Source: Corynebacterium lowii (GTDB taxonomy: Bacteria; Actinomycetota; Actinomycetes; Mycobacteriales; Mycobacteriaceae). From it: DNA of 64,000 nt. Location: contig NZ_LKEV01000001.1 in assembly GCF_001412085.1 (NCBI RefSeq), positions 558,001 through 622,000 on the forward strand, given 5' to 3'. The translations under genes and the position numbers were made by a program. The notes beneath the pieces are model-generated. The model made no database searches. It saw only the letters and a program-made list of their open reading frames with translations, and had not been told where the DNA came from. Positions 33,890 to 42,822 of the stretch are shown here, piece by piece. Each line of letters starts with the position of its first letter. Position 1 is the first letter of the stretch.

Positions 33890-34345
33890 TTACCACTGAA
33901 AATCAGGGTTAATATCCCTCGGGTCGAGGTTCAAATAGGCCGCCACCAAGGCCGTGAGAATGGTGGCGAGGAGTTCGCGAAGTTCCTCCGTGGTATCGGC
34001 GCGCTGCTCCACGGGCATGCGGAAAAGCACGATCCGCGAGCGGGTGGGATTGCCCGCCGCGTCCACCCCGGCGGGGATAATGCGGCCCAGGGGAACCGGG
34101 CCGTCGGCCACGATCTCGGGGGGCAGCACCGTGAGATCGGGGCGCAGTTGCATGCGGGGCACGGTGTCCACGGCCACGTCGAGGTTGGCGAGCTGTTCGT
34201 GGAATTGGGCGGCGAGGGGGGCGTAGGCTTCGAGCACGGCGGCGTCGAAAAGCTGCCTCCTGCTGCGGTAACGCGGCAGGGTGGTGGGCAGGAGCGGCCC
34301 GCGCAGTCCGCGCTGCCGACGATCCCGGAAAGCCCTGGTGTACAT
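33890..34345 (-). CDS. Metallopeptidase-family (DUF1025-like) protein without HExxH
   Basis: A 151-residue protein similar to the actinobacterial metallopeptidase family (LFDAAVLEAYAPLAAQFHEQL, VDTVPRM, IVADGPVPLGRIIPAGVD, RIVLFRMPVEQRA). The zinc-binding HExxH expected near the C-terminus is replaced by LLATILTALVAAYLNLDP. I recall the same loss in many actinobacterial relatives, so this may be a non-catalytic fold. The function is unknown. It starts at ATG 34345 and is divergent from the DUF3499 gene, a conserved arrangement near pmmA. Confidence 0.7.
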   Translation of the reverse strand: MYTRAFRDRRQRGLRGPLLPTTLPRYRSRRQLFDAAVLEAYAPLAAQFHEQLANLDVAVDTVPRMQLRPDLTVLPPEIVADGPVPLGRIIPAGVDAAGNPTRSRIVLFRMPVEQRADTTEELRELLATILTALVAAYLNLDPRDINPDFQW

Positions 34346-34430
34346 GCCCGCAAGCCTACGGCGTGGGTGGGGCCGGGCCGTGGTGGCGCGCCGGTGGGGT
34401 ATTCAAATCTCAAGTGGAGGTCTAGACTCT

Positions 34431-34874
34431 ATGGGCGTGAATCAATTTCGTCGCTGTTCCCGTCCCGGCTGCGGCAAACCCGCGGTAGCCACGCTCACCT
34501 ACGCCTATGCGGAATCCACGGCGGTGGTGGGTCCGCTGGCGCCGTCCTCGGAGCCGCACAGCTGGGATCTGTGCGCGCACCACGCGGAGCGGATTACCGC
34601 CCCGCTGGGCTGGGAGATGCTGCGCGTGGAGGGAATCGACGTTGACGAGGACGAGGAGCTGACCGCCCTGGCCGAGGCCGTGCGGGAGGCAGGCCGCTTT
34701 TCCACGGGGCTCGTGGCGGGTCATGATCCGCAGGGGGAGGAGGCCGCGGATCACGCGCTGCGTCCGGATACCTCGGTGCACCCGGTGCACCGCTCCAAGC
34801 GGCTGGCGGAGGAAAAGCAGCGGAGGCGCGCACACCTGCGTGTGGTGCGTGATGAGGACGAGGAGAACCCTTAA
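34431..34874 (+). CDS. DUF3499 family protein
   Basis: A 147-residue actinobacterial protein. The N-terminus RRCSRPGCGKPAVATLTYAY and a later DLCAHHAERITAPLGWE contain the Cys/His residues of a likely zinc ribbon. The middle is acidic (DVDEDEEL) and the C-terminus is rich in Arg/Lys/Glu. The function is unknown. ATG 34431 follows GTGGAGG by 10 bases. It lies just upstream of pmmA in the conserved whiB2-DUF3499-pmmA order seen in mycobacteria. Confidence 0.82.
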   Translation: MGVNQFRRCSRPGCGKPAVATLTYAYAESTAVVGPLAPSSEPHSWDLCAHHAERITAPLGWEMLRVEGIDVDEDEELTALAEAVREAGRFSTGLVAGHDPQGEEAADHALRPDTSVHPVHRSKRLAEEKQRRRAHLRVVRDEDEENP

Positions 34875-34939
34875 GTCCCACGCAGCCACTAAGCTAGGGC
34901 GGGTGACCATGCACACCGACCCAGGAGGACTTTCTTTTT

Positions 34940-36307
34940 ATGCGCACCCGTGAATCCGTCTCTGCCGTGATTAAGGCCTATGATGTCCGCGGTGTCGTCG
35001 GGCGCGATATTGATGCAGAGTTCGTCCGCGATGCCGGGGCGGCTTTTGCCCGCCTGCTGCGCGAGGAGGGGGAAACCACGCTGGCGGTGGGCCATGACAT
35101 GCGCCCTTCCTCCCCGGAATTATCCCGCGCCTTTGCCGAGGGTGCCACCAGCCAGGGGCTTGACGTGGTGTTGCTGGGGCTGACCTCCACCGATGAGCTG
35201 TACTTTGCCTCCGGCTCGCAGCAGTGCGCGGGCGCGATGTTTACCGCCAGCCACAATCCGGCGGAATATAACGGAATCAAGCTTTGCCGCAGCGGTGCGC
35301 GTCCGGTGGGCCAGGATACGGGCCTGGGCGATATTTCCCAGGCCCTCGTGGAGGGCGTGCCGGCGTATGAGGGCGAGCCCGGCACCATCTCCGAGCGCGA
35401 CGTGCTGGGGGAATACGGCGCCTACCTGCGTTCCCTGGTGGACCTGAGCGAGATTCGCCCGCTGGTGGTGGCGGTGGATGCCGCCAATGGCATGGGCGGG
35501 CTCACCGTACCGGCGGTATTCGAGGGGCTGCCGCTGGACGTGCGCCCCCTCTACTTTGAACTGGACGGCACCTTCCCCAACCACGAAGCCAATCCGCTGG
35601 AGCCGAAGAACCTGGAGGACCTTCAGCGCTTTGTGGTGGAGCAGGGCGCGGACATCGGACTGGCCTTTGACGGCGATGCCGACCGCTGCTTTGTGGTGGA
35701 TGAGAAGGGACAGCCGGTGTCTCCCTCGGCCATCTGCGCGCTGGTGGCGCAGCGCTATCTGCGCAGCAACCCCGGCGCCACGATCATTCACAACCTCATT
35801 ACCTCCCACACCGTGCCCGAGATCATCGAGGAAAACGGCGGCACCGCCGTACGCACCCGCGTGGGCCACTCCTTCATCAAGGCCACGATGGCCGAGCACA
35901 AGGCCGTCTTTGGCGGCGAGCACTCCGCGCACTACTACTTCACGGAGTTCTTCAACGCGGATTCCGGGATTCTGGCCGCCATGCACGTGCTGGCCGCCCT
36001 GGGCGCGGGTGAGCAGCCGCTTTCCGAGCTCATGGGCCAGTACAGCCGCTACGAGGCCTCCGGGGAGATCAACTCCACGGTGGACGATCAACAGGCCACC
36101 ACGCAGGCCGTGGTGGAGGCCTTCAAGGATCGCGCGGAATCGGTGGATACTCTCGACGGCGTGACGGTGCAGCTCGCCGGAACCCCCGCCTGGTTCAACG
36201 TGCGCGCCTCCAACACCGAGCCTCTGCTGCGCCTCAACGCCGAGGCTCCCACCAAGGAGGAGATTGACGCCCTGGTGGCCGAGATTCTGGGGATCATCCG
36301 CGCTTAA
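34940..36307 (+). CDS. manB: Phosphomannomutase / phosphoglucomutase
   Basis: A 455-residue alpha-D-phosphohexomutase interconverting mannose-6-P and mannose-1-P for GDP-mannose and lipoglycan synthesis. The four active-site loops are present: phosphoserine TASHNPAEYNGIK (about 110), metal-binding DGDADRC (about 245), sugar-specificity GEHSAHYYF (about 330) and phosphate-binding RASNTEPLLRLN (about 420). ATG 34940 has AGGAGGA about 12 bases upstream. It is called manB or pmmA in relatives. Confidence 0.94.
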   Translation: MRTRESVSAVIKAYDVRGVVGRDIDAEFVRDAGAAFARLLREEGETTLAVGHDMRPSSPELSRAFAEGATSQGLDVVLLGLTSTDELYFASGSQQCAGAMFTASHNPAEYNGIKLCRSGARPVGQDTGLGDISQALVEGVPAYEGEPGTISERDVLGEYGAYLRSLVDLSEIRPLVVAVDAANGMGGLTVPAVFEGLPLDVRPLYFELDGTFPNHEANPLEPKNLEDLQRFVVEQGADIGLAFDGDADRCFVVDEKGQPVSPSAICALVAQRYLRSNPGATIIHNLITSHTVPEIIEENGGTAVRTRVGHSFIKATMAEHKAVFGGEHSAHYYFTEFFNADSGILAAMHVLAALGAGEQPLSELMGQYSRYEASGEINSTVDDQQATTQAVVEAFKDRAESVDTLDGVTVQLAGTPAWFNVRASNTEPLLRLNAEAPTKEEIDALVAEILGIIRA

Positions 36308-36314
36308 GTAACGC

Positions 36315-36327
36315 TATCCTCGGGGGC
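36315..36327 (+). promoter_or_regulatory. -10-like element before the TobH-like gene
   Basis: TATCCT (36315-36320) is followed by 7 bases and ATG 36328, inside the 20-base gap after the phosphomannomutase stop. A leaderless internal promoter is possible, although read-through from upstream is equally likely. Confidence 0.35.
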
Positions 36328-37260
36328 ATGACCACGCCTTCCGCCGAGATGATGCGCTTTTACCGGGTGGCCTATGAGGGCGCCCAGGTGCGCACGGCCG
36401 CCCAGCTCACCGAGGTACCGGAACTTGTGGGCCATCGCCCGCGCAGCGTGGTGGTCATCGCCACCGACACCATCGCGGAGGCCAGCGCCCGCCTACTCAT
36501 GGCGCTCAAAGCGCCGTTGCGGGTGCCGGTGGTGGTGGCGCGCACCCTGCCCAGTTATATCGGGGCGTTGGACACCGTGGTGATCGTGGGGAGTCGCGCC
36601 GAGGACGAGGAGGCCGCCCGCGCGATGTCCGTGGCCGCCTCGCGCGGGGCGACCGTCGTTTATGCAGGTCCCGCGGAAGGGCCGTTGCGCGAGGACGCTC
36701 CCGAGCGCGCCGTGCTTCTCGACGCCCCGCAGGCCGCTCCCGCCCTTTCTCCCGCGCGCACGCTGGCCGCGGTGGGAACAGTGATTGATCTCATGGAGGA
36801 AGATCCTCACCTCGTCGCCACCCGCCTTCATCACCTGGCCGATGCCGTGGATGAAGAGGTGGAGCGCGTTCATCCGCAGCGCGAGGAGGTGGTCAATCCC
36901 GCCCGTCAACTGCGTTCTTGGTGTGCGGGAGCGCAGATCATGCACACCGGGCACGGCCCGATAGCCCAGGCCATAGCCGAGGTGGCCGCCCGCGTGTGGA
37001 GCGCCTACGAACTGCCCAGCGGGGTGGCAGAACCACAGGAACTCGCCGGAGCCACGGCTCAGCGCGATCCGTTCTTTGATCCCTTCCTCGACGCTGCTCC
37101 CGCAGTGCTACCTTTGAAGGTCGTTGTGTGGACCTCCCCGGAGGCCCTGATACCCGGCGGCTTGGAGCAAAATACGCCCGCGGCCGCCCAGGGGCATACC
37201 GCCGAGGCGCTATGCCTGATTGCCCGCGCCCTGGCGGCCACGGTACCGCTGGATTCGTAG
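36328..37260 (+). CDS. TobH-like SIS-domain protein
   Basis: A 310-residue protein of the actinobacterial TobH/phosphosugar-isomerase-like group found between pmmA and manA. Alternating strands and helices (SVVVIATDTIAEASARLLMAL, VVIVGSRAEDEEAARAMSVA) suggest a SIS fold. The second half has HTGHGPIAQAIAEVAARVWS, which could close a sugar-phosphate site. Conservation beside pmmA and manA suggests a role in mannose-phosphate metabolism or its control, but no reaction is established. Confidence 0.75.
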   Translation: MTTPSAEMMRFYRVAYEGAQVRTAAQLTEVPELVGHRPRSVVVIATDTIAEASARLLMALKAPLRVPVVVARTLPSYIGALDTVVIVGSRAEDEEAARAMSVAASRGATVVYAGPAEGPLREDAPERAVLLDAPQAAPALSPARTLAAVGTVIDLMEEDPHLVATRLHHLADAVDEEVERVHPQREEVVNPARQLRSWCAGAQIMHTGHGPIAQAIAEVAARVWSAYELPSGVAEPQELAGATAQRDPFFDPFLDAAPAVLPLKVVVWTSPEALIPGGLEQNTPAAAQGHTAEALCLIARALAATVPLDS

Positions 37261-37306
37261 GGCGCACGGCGCAAGCAAGAAAAGCAAGAATGAGGAGAAA
37301 CACCAC

Positions 37307-38497
37307 ATGGATAAGCTCAACGGGATTATTCGGGCCTACCCCTGGGGATCGCGGACCCTCATTCCCGGCCTGCGCGGGGAGCCGGTTCCCTCGGAGAACC
37401 CCCAGGCCGAACTCTGGTACGGCGCGCACCCGGCCTCACCCTCGGTGGTGGCCGCCACGGGCACGCCTCTCGACGCCCTCATCGCCCAGGACCCAGAATC
37501 ACACCTGGGCTCCCGCGTGCGGGCCGCCTTTGGTGATCGCCTGCCTTTCTTGCTGAAACTCCTCGCGGCGGCCGAGCCCCTTTCCCTTCAGGCCCACCCC
37601 TCCAAGACTCAGGCGGAGGAGGGTTTTGCCAGGGAGAATGTGGAGGGAATCGACCTTCATGCGGCCCACCGCAATTACAAGGACGATAATCACAAGCCGG
37701 AACTCATCGTGGCGCTCACGGAGTTCACCGCGATGGCGGGCTTCCGCCCCCTAGATCGCACCCTCGAACTCTTCGAGGCCCTAGACTGCGCGGAGGCGCA
37801 GCGCTACCTCGCCATGCTGGATAACCAGGGCGAGGAAGAAAATAACCTGCGGGTGCTCTTTACTACCTGGATCACCATTCCCCACGCGGTGCGGGTGAAG
37901 CTCATCGAGGCCATCGTGGAATCGGCCCGCCCCCTGGCCGGGCGCGAGGACTGGATCGGCGGGGTTCTGCGCACCGTGCTCGACCTTCAAGAGCGCTACC
38001 CCGGAGACATCGGAGTGCTGGGCGCGCTGCTGCTCAACCACATTCACCTGGAACCCGGCCAGGCCATCTACCTGGACGCGGGCCAGCTCCACGCCTACGT
38101 GAAGGGCATGGGCGTGGAGATCATGGCGAACTCCGATAACGTGCTGCGTGGCGGCCTGACCTCCAAGTACGTGGACGTGCCGGAATTGGTGCGGCTGCTC
38201 ACCTTCGACTCCCTGGTCAATCCCACCGTGGAGTGCGATGCCGATGGCGCCTACCCGGTGCCCAGCACGGAGTTTCGGCTTAGCCGCCATGAGGTTGGCT
38301 CCGGTCAGGAGTTGAGCGTGGACCACGATGGCCCCTCCATCCTCATGTGTACGCAGGGCACGGCCACAGTAAAGGGAGATTCGGGGGAGGAGCGCCTGCA
38401 CGCCGGGGAGGCCGTGTGGATTCCTGCCTGTGAGCAGGAAGTGGCGGTATCCGGTGCTGACTCGGGAGAAGCCGAGGTGTTCTGGGCGCGGGTATAA
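37307..38497 (+). CDS. manA: Mannose-6-phosphate isomerase, class I
   Basis: A 396-residue zinc cupin enzyme interconverting fructose-6-P and mannose-6-P, the entry to GDP-mannose. Motifs: IRAYPWGSRTLIPGL at the N-terminus, SLQAHPSKTQAEEGF with zinc ligands (about 95), KPELIVALTEFTAMAGFRP (about 130), and HAYVKGMGVEIMANSDNVLRGG-type catalytic region (about 265). ATG 37307 follows GAGGAG by 9 bases. It is the last gene of the pmmA-TobH-manA unit. Confidence 0.94.
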   Translation: MDKLNGIIRAYPWGSRTLIPGLRGEPVPSENPQAELWYGAHPASPSVVAATGTPLDALIAQDPESHLGSRVRAAFGDRLPFLLKLLAAAEPLSLQAHPSKTQAEEGFARENVEGIDLHAAHRNYKDDNHKPELIVALTEFTAMAGFRPLDRTLELFEALDCAEAQRYLAMLDNQGEEENNLRVLFTTWITIPHAVRVKLIEAIVESARPLAGREDWIGGVLRTVLDLQERYPGDIGVLGALLLNHIHLEPGQAIYLDAGQLHAYVKGMGVEIMANSDNVLRGGLTSKYVDVPELVRLLTFDSLVNPTVECDADGAYPVPSTEFRLSRHEVGSGQELSVDHDGPSILMCTQGTATVKGDSGEERLHAGEAVWIPACEQEVAVSGADSGEAEVFWARV

Positions 38498-38538
38498 CCG
38501 CGAGGTTTTATGAGTTCGGGATTTCATTCCCGGCGCGC

Positions 38539-39384
38539 TTAATCCCGCCGCGCGGAAAAGAGCGCCGAGGGAAGAGCAGCCTCGGAGGCAGCAGGCTCTT
38601 CGCTGTTGCCGCTATTGCCAGCGGCGGGCTCGCTCGTGGCCGGGGCGGGGTCGTCGGTAGCCCTCGGCTCGGTGGGAACCTCGGCGTCCTCCGGCACGCG
38701 GCGCAGTCCGCCCTGTTCTTCCTGCTCCTCCGAGGTGGGATTATTTTCCTCGCCCAAGGGGAGGGAGGGGATGGGGAGCTCGGAGATGCCGGGGAGCTTA
38801 GAGATTTCCTCCTGGGCCTGCTCAATGGCCTCGGAAAGGGAGGGGCCATAACCGCTGGGCTCATCGGGAGTGGGAGTGACGTTTTCGCTGGGGGGTGTCA
38901 CGGGAGTGCGGGTCGTGGGCGCGGCGGGCTCAGCGGGAGGCTGCGGGGCCTCGGAACGCTGGGCTACGGGGGCGTCGGCAGTTTCGCGGGGCGCGGCGGC
39001 AAGGGCGGTATTCTCCCCGCCATTGCCGCTATCCTTGCCGAGGTCCTGCGCGGAGATGCTATCGGGGCGATAGATCTTCGTGGGCTTTGCACGCAGCAGG
39101 GTGGAGGCATCCTCGTGTTCTTCGCGCTGCTGCGCGGCCAGTGCCTCCGGGGCCGCGGCATCGCGGTGCGTTGCGGTTTCTTCCTGCTCGCCGGACTTCG
39201 TGGTGGTGGGTGCGCTGGTGGTTTTGTCGACAGCGGAGGTTTCTTCTGCGGTGGAGTGCTGGGAGCGCGCCGCTGCGGAAGGAGGAGACGGGGTGGACAC
39301 CCGCCACACGATCACGCCGATGGCGGCCGCGGCAAGTATGCCCACGGCAATAAACACCATCGCCTTGCGCGTGTTTATGTTCAC
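38539..39384 (-). CDS. Membrane-anchored, low-complexity extracellular protein
   Basis: A 281-residue protein with a signal-anchor helix at residues 9-27 (AMVFIAVGILAAAAIGVIVW) preceded by basic residues, then a long Pro/Ala/Thr/Glu-rich segment without recognisable fold. The middle contains RAKPTKIYRPDSISAQDLGK, the most folded-looking part. Disordered secreted proteins of this kind occur at corynebacterial surfaces. No function is known. It converges on manA. Start ATG 39384 is clear because the signal anchor begins there. Confidence 0.65.
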   Translation of the reverse strand: MNINTRKAMVFIAVGILAAAAIGVIVWRVSTPSPPSAAARSQHSTAEETSAVDKTTSAPTTTKSGEQEETATHRDAAAPEALAAQQREEHEDASTLLRAKPTKIYRPDSISAQDLGKDSGNGGENTALAAAPRETADAPVAQRSEAPQPPAEPAAPTTRTPVTPPSENVTPTPDEPSGYGPSLSEAIEQAQEEISKLPGISELPIPSLPLGEENNPTSEEQEEQGGLRRVPEDAEVPTEPRATDDPAPATSEPAAGNSGNSEEPAASEAALPSALFSARRD

Positions 39385-39663
39385 CTGTCTTCTCCTCTTC
39401 CCGATGCCCCGTGCCGGGGATATTTTCGGTGTGTTTTACTGGCGTGCTGCGCTCGTGCCGCCTGGGGAATATCGCAGCCGGATGAAAGTAACAACCTGAT
39501 AACGAACTTATCAGAAGTGAACGTTAAATCAAGAGCATCTTTTTCCCACCACGCGGCCACCACCGAGCCCGCAATGGCGCGTAAGTTGGCACAGTGTATG
39601 GCGCGGTACCACCCAGCAGGAGGATGCTGGCGCGGGACGGGATACAAGAAAGGAAAGAACATC

Positions 39664-40017
39664 ATGGGTGCATGGGATATGTCCATCTTTGCCGAGGAAG
39701 CCAACGAGGAGTTCCTAGAGGAGCTGGGCAACCTCGACGAGGCCGAGATCGTGGAGGCCATTCGGGATGCCTGCGTGCTGGCCGCCAAGCAGGATTCCCC
39801 CAGCGAGGAGGAATACCTCAACGGCCTGGCCGCCGCCACGGTGGCGTCGATCTGGGCGGGGGCGCCGTTTTCCGCCGGGGAGGTGGCCGACGCCCACCCC
39901 TTCCTGCGCGAACTCATCGGCGCGGGCGATGAAGAATTGCGCGAGGTTGCCGGGGAGTTGCTGGAAAACGCCGATACCCAGGAGGACCTTGAAGTGTATT
40001 TGGAGGCCCTTTCCTAG
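39664..40017 (+). CDS. DUF4259 family protein
   Basis: A 117-residue acidic cytosolic protein beginning MGAWDMSIFAEEANEEFLEE, the hallmark of DUF4259 (usually MGxW...F.ND/EA..FL..L). The rest is helical (EAIRDACVLAAKQ, LNGLAAATVASIWAG). The function is unknown. Some relatives occur as immunity-like or stand-alone proteins. ATG 39664 follows GAAAGGAAAG. It lies 48 bases upstream of sahH. Confidence 0.8.
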   Translation: MGAWDMSIFAEEANEEFLEELGNLDEAEIVEAIRDACVLAAKQDSPSEEEYLNGLAAATVASIWAGAPFSAGEVADAHPFLRELIGAGDEELREVAGELLENADTQEDLEVYLEALS

Positions 40018-40065
40018 CGCTAAGGTAGTGGGGGAGAATCCAACCCTAAAAAGGAGCACCCTCCC

Positions 40066-41505
40066 ATGAGCACTCCCTTGCCGTACAAGGTGGCCGATCT
40101 GAACCTCGCTGAGGCGGGCCGCCACCAGATTCGCTTAGCGGAACACGAAATGCCCGGACTCATGGCCCTGCGCCGCGAGTACGCCGAGGAGCAACCGCTG
40201 CGGGGCGCGCGGATCGCGGGTTCCATTCACATGACGGTGCAAACCGCCGTGCTCATCGAAACGCTCACGGCCCTGGGCGCCGAGGTGCGCTGGTCCTCCT
40301 GCAACATCTTCTCCACGGACGACGCCGCCGCGGCGGCCGTCGTGGTGGGCACCGGCACCCCCGAGCAGCCGGAGGGGCCGGCGGTATTCGCCTGGAAGGG
40401 CGAGACCCTGGAGGAATACTGGTGGTGCCTCGATCAGATCTTTGACTGGGGCGAGGGCGAGGCCCCGAACATGATCTTGGACGATGGCGGCGATGCCACG
40501 ATGGCCGTGATTAAGGGCGGGGAATACGAGCGCGCCGGGGCGGTACCGGAGGATATGCCGGATGATTCCGATGAAGAGGTGGCCTTCCACGCCATGCTGC
40601 GCCGGGTGCTGGCTGCCGACGCCCGCCGCTGGACCCGCACGGCGGAGACGGTGCGCGGAGTCACCGAGGAGACCACCACGGGTGTGCACCGCCTCTACCA
40701 CTACGCCCAGCAGGGCACCCTGCCCTTCCCGGCGATGAACGTGAACGACGCGGTCACCAAGTCCAAGTTCGATAATAAGTACGGCACCCGGCACAGCCTC
40801 ATCGACGGCATTAACCGCGCCACGGATATGCTCATGGGCGGCAAGAACGTGCTCATCTGCGGCTATGGCGACGTGGGCAAGGGCTGCGCGGAGGCGATGA
40901 AGGGCCAGGGCGCTCGGGTGAAGGTCACCGAGGTAGATCCGATTAATGCCCTCCAGGCCCTCATGGAGGGATTCCCCGTGGTCACGGTGGAGGAGGCCAT
41001 CGCGGAGGCGGACATCGTGATTACCGCCACCGGCAACCTGGGGATCATCACCGTTGAGCACATGCTGGCCATGAAGGATCACGCGGTGCTGGGCAATATC
41101 GGCCACTTTGATAATGAGATTGATATGGCCTCTCTGCTGCACCGCGAGGACGTGAGCCGCCAGAACATCAAGCCGCAGGTAGACGAGTTCACCCTGCCCA
41201 ACGGGCGTTCCATCATCGTGCTCTCCGAGGGGCGCCTGCTCAACCTGGGCAATGCCACCGGCCACCCGAGCTTTGTGATGTCCAATTCCTTTGCCGATCA
41301 GACCATTGCGCAGATCGAGCTCTTCCGCAACGCCGAGCAGTACGGCAAGGAGGTGTACCGCCTGCCGAAGATTCTGGATGAAAAGGTGGCGCGTATCCAC
41401 GTCGAGGCCCTGGGCGGCTCGCTCACGGAATTGAGCAAGGAACAGGCCGAATACATCGGCGTGGAAGTGGCGGGACCCTTCAAGCCGGAGCACTACCGCT
41501 ACTGA
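40066..41505 (+). CDS. sahH: Adenosylhomocysteinase
   Basis: A 479-residue NAD-dependent enzyme that splits S-adenosylhomocysteine into adenosine and homocysteine and so relieves inhibition of methyltransferases. Motifs: [30 protein letters not shown], the NAD fold [38 protein letters not shown] and the C-terminal KPEHYRY that reaches the neighbouring subunit's NAD. Length fits the actinobacterial form with its insert (about 480-495). AAAAAGGAG precedes ATG 40066. The stop overlaps the tmk ATG by one base. Confidence 0.97.
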   Translation: MSTPLPYKVADLNLAEAGRHQIRLAEHEMPGLMALRREYAEEQPLRGARIAGSIHMTVQTAVLIETLTALGAEVRWSSCNIFSTDDAAAAAVVVGTGTPEQPEGPAVFAWKGETLEEYWWCLDQIFDWGEGEAPNMILDDGGDATMAVIKGGEYERAGAVPEDMPDDSDEEVAFHAMLRRVLAADARRWTRTAETVRGVTEETTTGVHRLYHYAQQGTLPFPAMNVNDAVTKSKFDNKYGTRHSLIDGINRATDMLMGGKNVLICGYGDVGKGCAEAMKGQGARVKVTEVDPINALQALMEGFPVVTVEEAIAEADIVITATGNLGIITVEHMLAMKDHAVLGNIGHFDNEIDMASLLHREDVSRQNIKPQVDEFTLPNGRSIIVLSEGRLLNLGNATGHPSFVMSNSFADQTIAQIELFRNAEQYGKEVYRLPKILDEKVARIHVEALGGSLTELSKEQAEYIGVEVAGPFKPEHYRY

Positions 41506-42131
41506 TGATTATTTGCGTAGAAGGCATCGACGGCGCAGGGAAGAACACCCTGGTCAGCGCCCTGCGGGCGGAGCTTGGGGCGGAGAGCCTGGCCTTTCCC
41601 CGCTATGCGGAATCCGTGCACGCCCAGCTCGCCAGCCGCGCCCTGTACGGGCAGATGGGCGATCTGGTGGAGTCCGTCTACGGCATGGCCACCCTTTTTG
41701 CGCTGGACCGTCACGGGGCGTTGTCTCAATTGCGGGAATATGAAAACAACGGCCTCCTCGTATTAGATCGCTACGTGGCCTCCAATGCCGCCTATTCCGC
41801 CGCTCGCCTGGCCCCGAAGGGGCAGCAGCGGGCCAAGGAGGTGGTGGAGTGGGTCTACGACCTAGAGTTTGAGCAACTGGGCCTGCCGAGGCCCCACCTC
41901 CAGGTGCTGCTGGATACCGCACCCCAGGTGGCGTCGGCACGCGCCCAGGCGCGGGAGCGTAGCGACGCCACCCGTACCCGCGATCAGTACGAACGCGACG
42001 GCGGCCTCCAGGAGCGCACTTACGGTGCCTACCGGGAGTTGGCGCGGCAGCAGTGGGCGGGGCCGTGGCTGGTAGCCTCAGAGCCGTCGGAGGTAATCAA
42101 CGCAGTGCGCGATCTCGTGGAGGGAAAATAA
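41505..42131 (+). CDS. tmk: dTMP kinase
   Basis: A 208-residue thymidylate kinase, converting dTMP to dTDP for DNA synthesis. The P-loop is EGIDGAGKNTLVSAL (residues 5-19), the substrate loop is LDRYVASNAAYSAAR (about 84-98), and the lid region is RARAQARERSDATRTRDQYE-like. The tmk-mtrA order is conserved from mycobacteria to corynebacteria. Translation is coupled to sahH by TGATG. Confidence 0.93.
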   Translation: MIICVEGIDGAGKNTLVSALRAELGAESLAFPRYAESVHAQLASRALYGQMGDLVESVYGMATLFALDRHGALSQLREYENNGLLVLDRYVASNAAYSAARLAPKGQQRAKEVVEWVYDLEFEQLGLPRPHLQVLLDTAPQVASARAQARERSDATRTRDQYERDGGLQERTYGAYRELARQQWAGPWLVASEPSEVINAVRDLVEGK

Positions 42132-42135
42132 AAAG

Positions 42136-42816
42136 ATGATGCCCAAGATCCTGGTGGTAGACGATGACCCCGCGATCTCCGAGATGCTCACCCTGGTGCT
42201 AGAGGGGGAGGGCTTTGCCACGGTGGCCGTGACCGATGGCATGGACGCGGTGCCCACCGCGCAGCGCGAGGCCCCCGATCTCATCCTGCTGGACCTCATG
42301 CTTCCGGGAATGAACGGCGTGGATATTTGCCGCGCTATCCGCCAGGAATCCACCGTGCCCATCGTCATGCTCACGGCCAAAACGGACACCGTGGACGTGG
42401 TGCTGGGCCTGGAATCCGGCGCCGATGATTACATCACCAAGCCCTTTAAGTCCAAGGAACTCGTGGCGCGTATCCGCGCGCGCCTGCGCCGCACGGACTC
42501 CGAGCCCAGCGAGGTCCTTGAGGTGGGCGCCGTGACTATCGACGTCCCCAGCCACTCCGTGCGCAGGAACGGCGAGGAGGTGGCGCTGACCCCCATCGAG
42601 TTTGACCTCCTCGTGGAGATGGCCCGCAAGCCCGGCCAGGCCTTTACCCGCGATGAACTCCTGGAACGGGTGTGGGGATACCGCCAGTCCGCCGATAGCC
42701 GCGTGGTCAACGTGCACGTGCAGCGCCTGCGCTCCAAGATTGAAAAGGACCCGGAGAACCCCACCATCATCCTGACGGTGCGCGGGGTGGGATATAAGAC
42801 GGGCTCGGGGGAGTAG
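42136..42816 (+). CDS. mtrA: Response regulator MtrA
   Basis: A 226-residue OmpR/PhoB-type regulator. The receiver domain (1-115) has VVDDDPAISEML, phosphorylatable Asp53 in LILLDLMLPG, and KPFKSKELVARI. The DNA-binding winged helix (about 130-225) ends SKIEKDPENPTIILTVRGVGYK. MtrA controls cell-wall hydrolases and osmoprotection genes in corynebacteria. It starts 5 bases after tmk and is followed 6 bases later by mtrB. Confidence 0.97.
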   Translation: MMPKILVVDDDPAISEMLTLVLEGEGFATVAVTDGMDAVPTAQREAPDLILLDLMLPGMNGVDICRAIRQESTVPIVMLTAKTDTVDVVLGLESGADDYITKPFKSKELVARIRARLRRTDSEPSEVLEVGAVTIDVPSHSVRRNGEEVALTPIEFDLLVEMARKPGQAFTRDELLERVWGYRQSADSRVVNVHVQRLRSKIEKDPENPTIILTVRGVGYKTGSGE

Positions 42817-42822
42817 CGCAGC

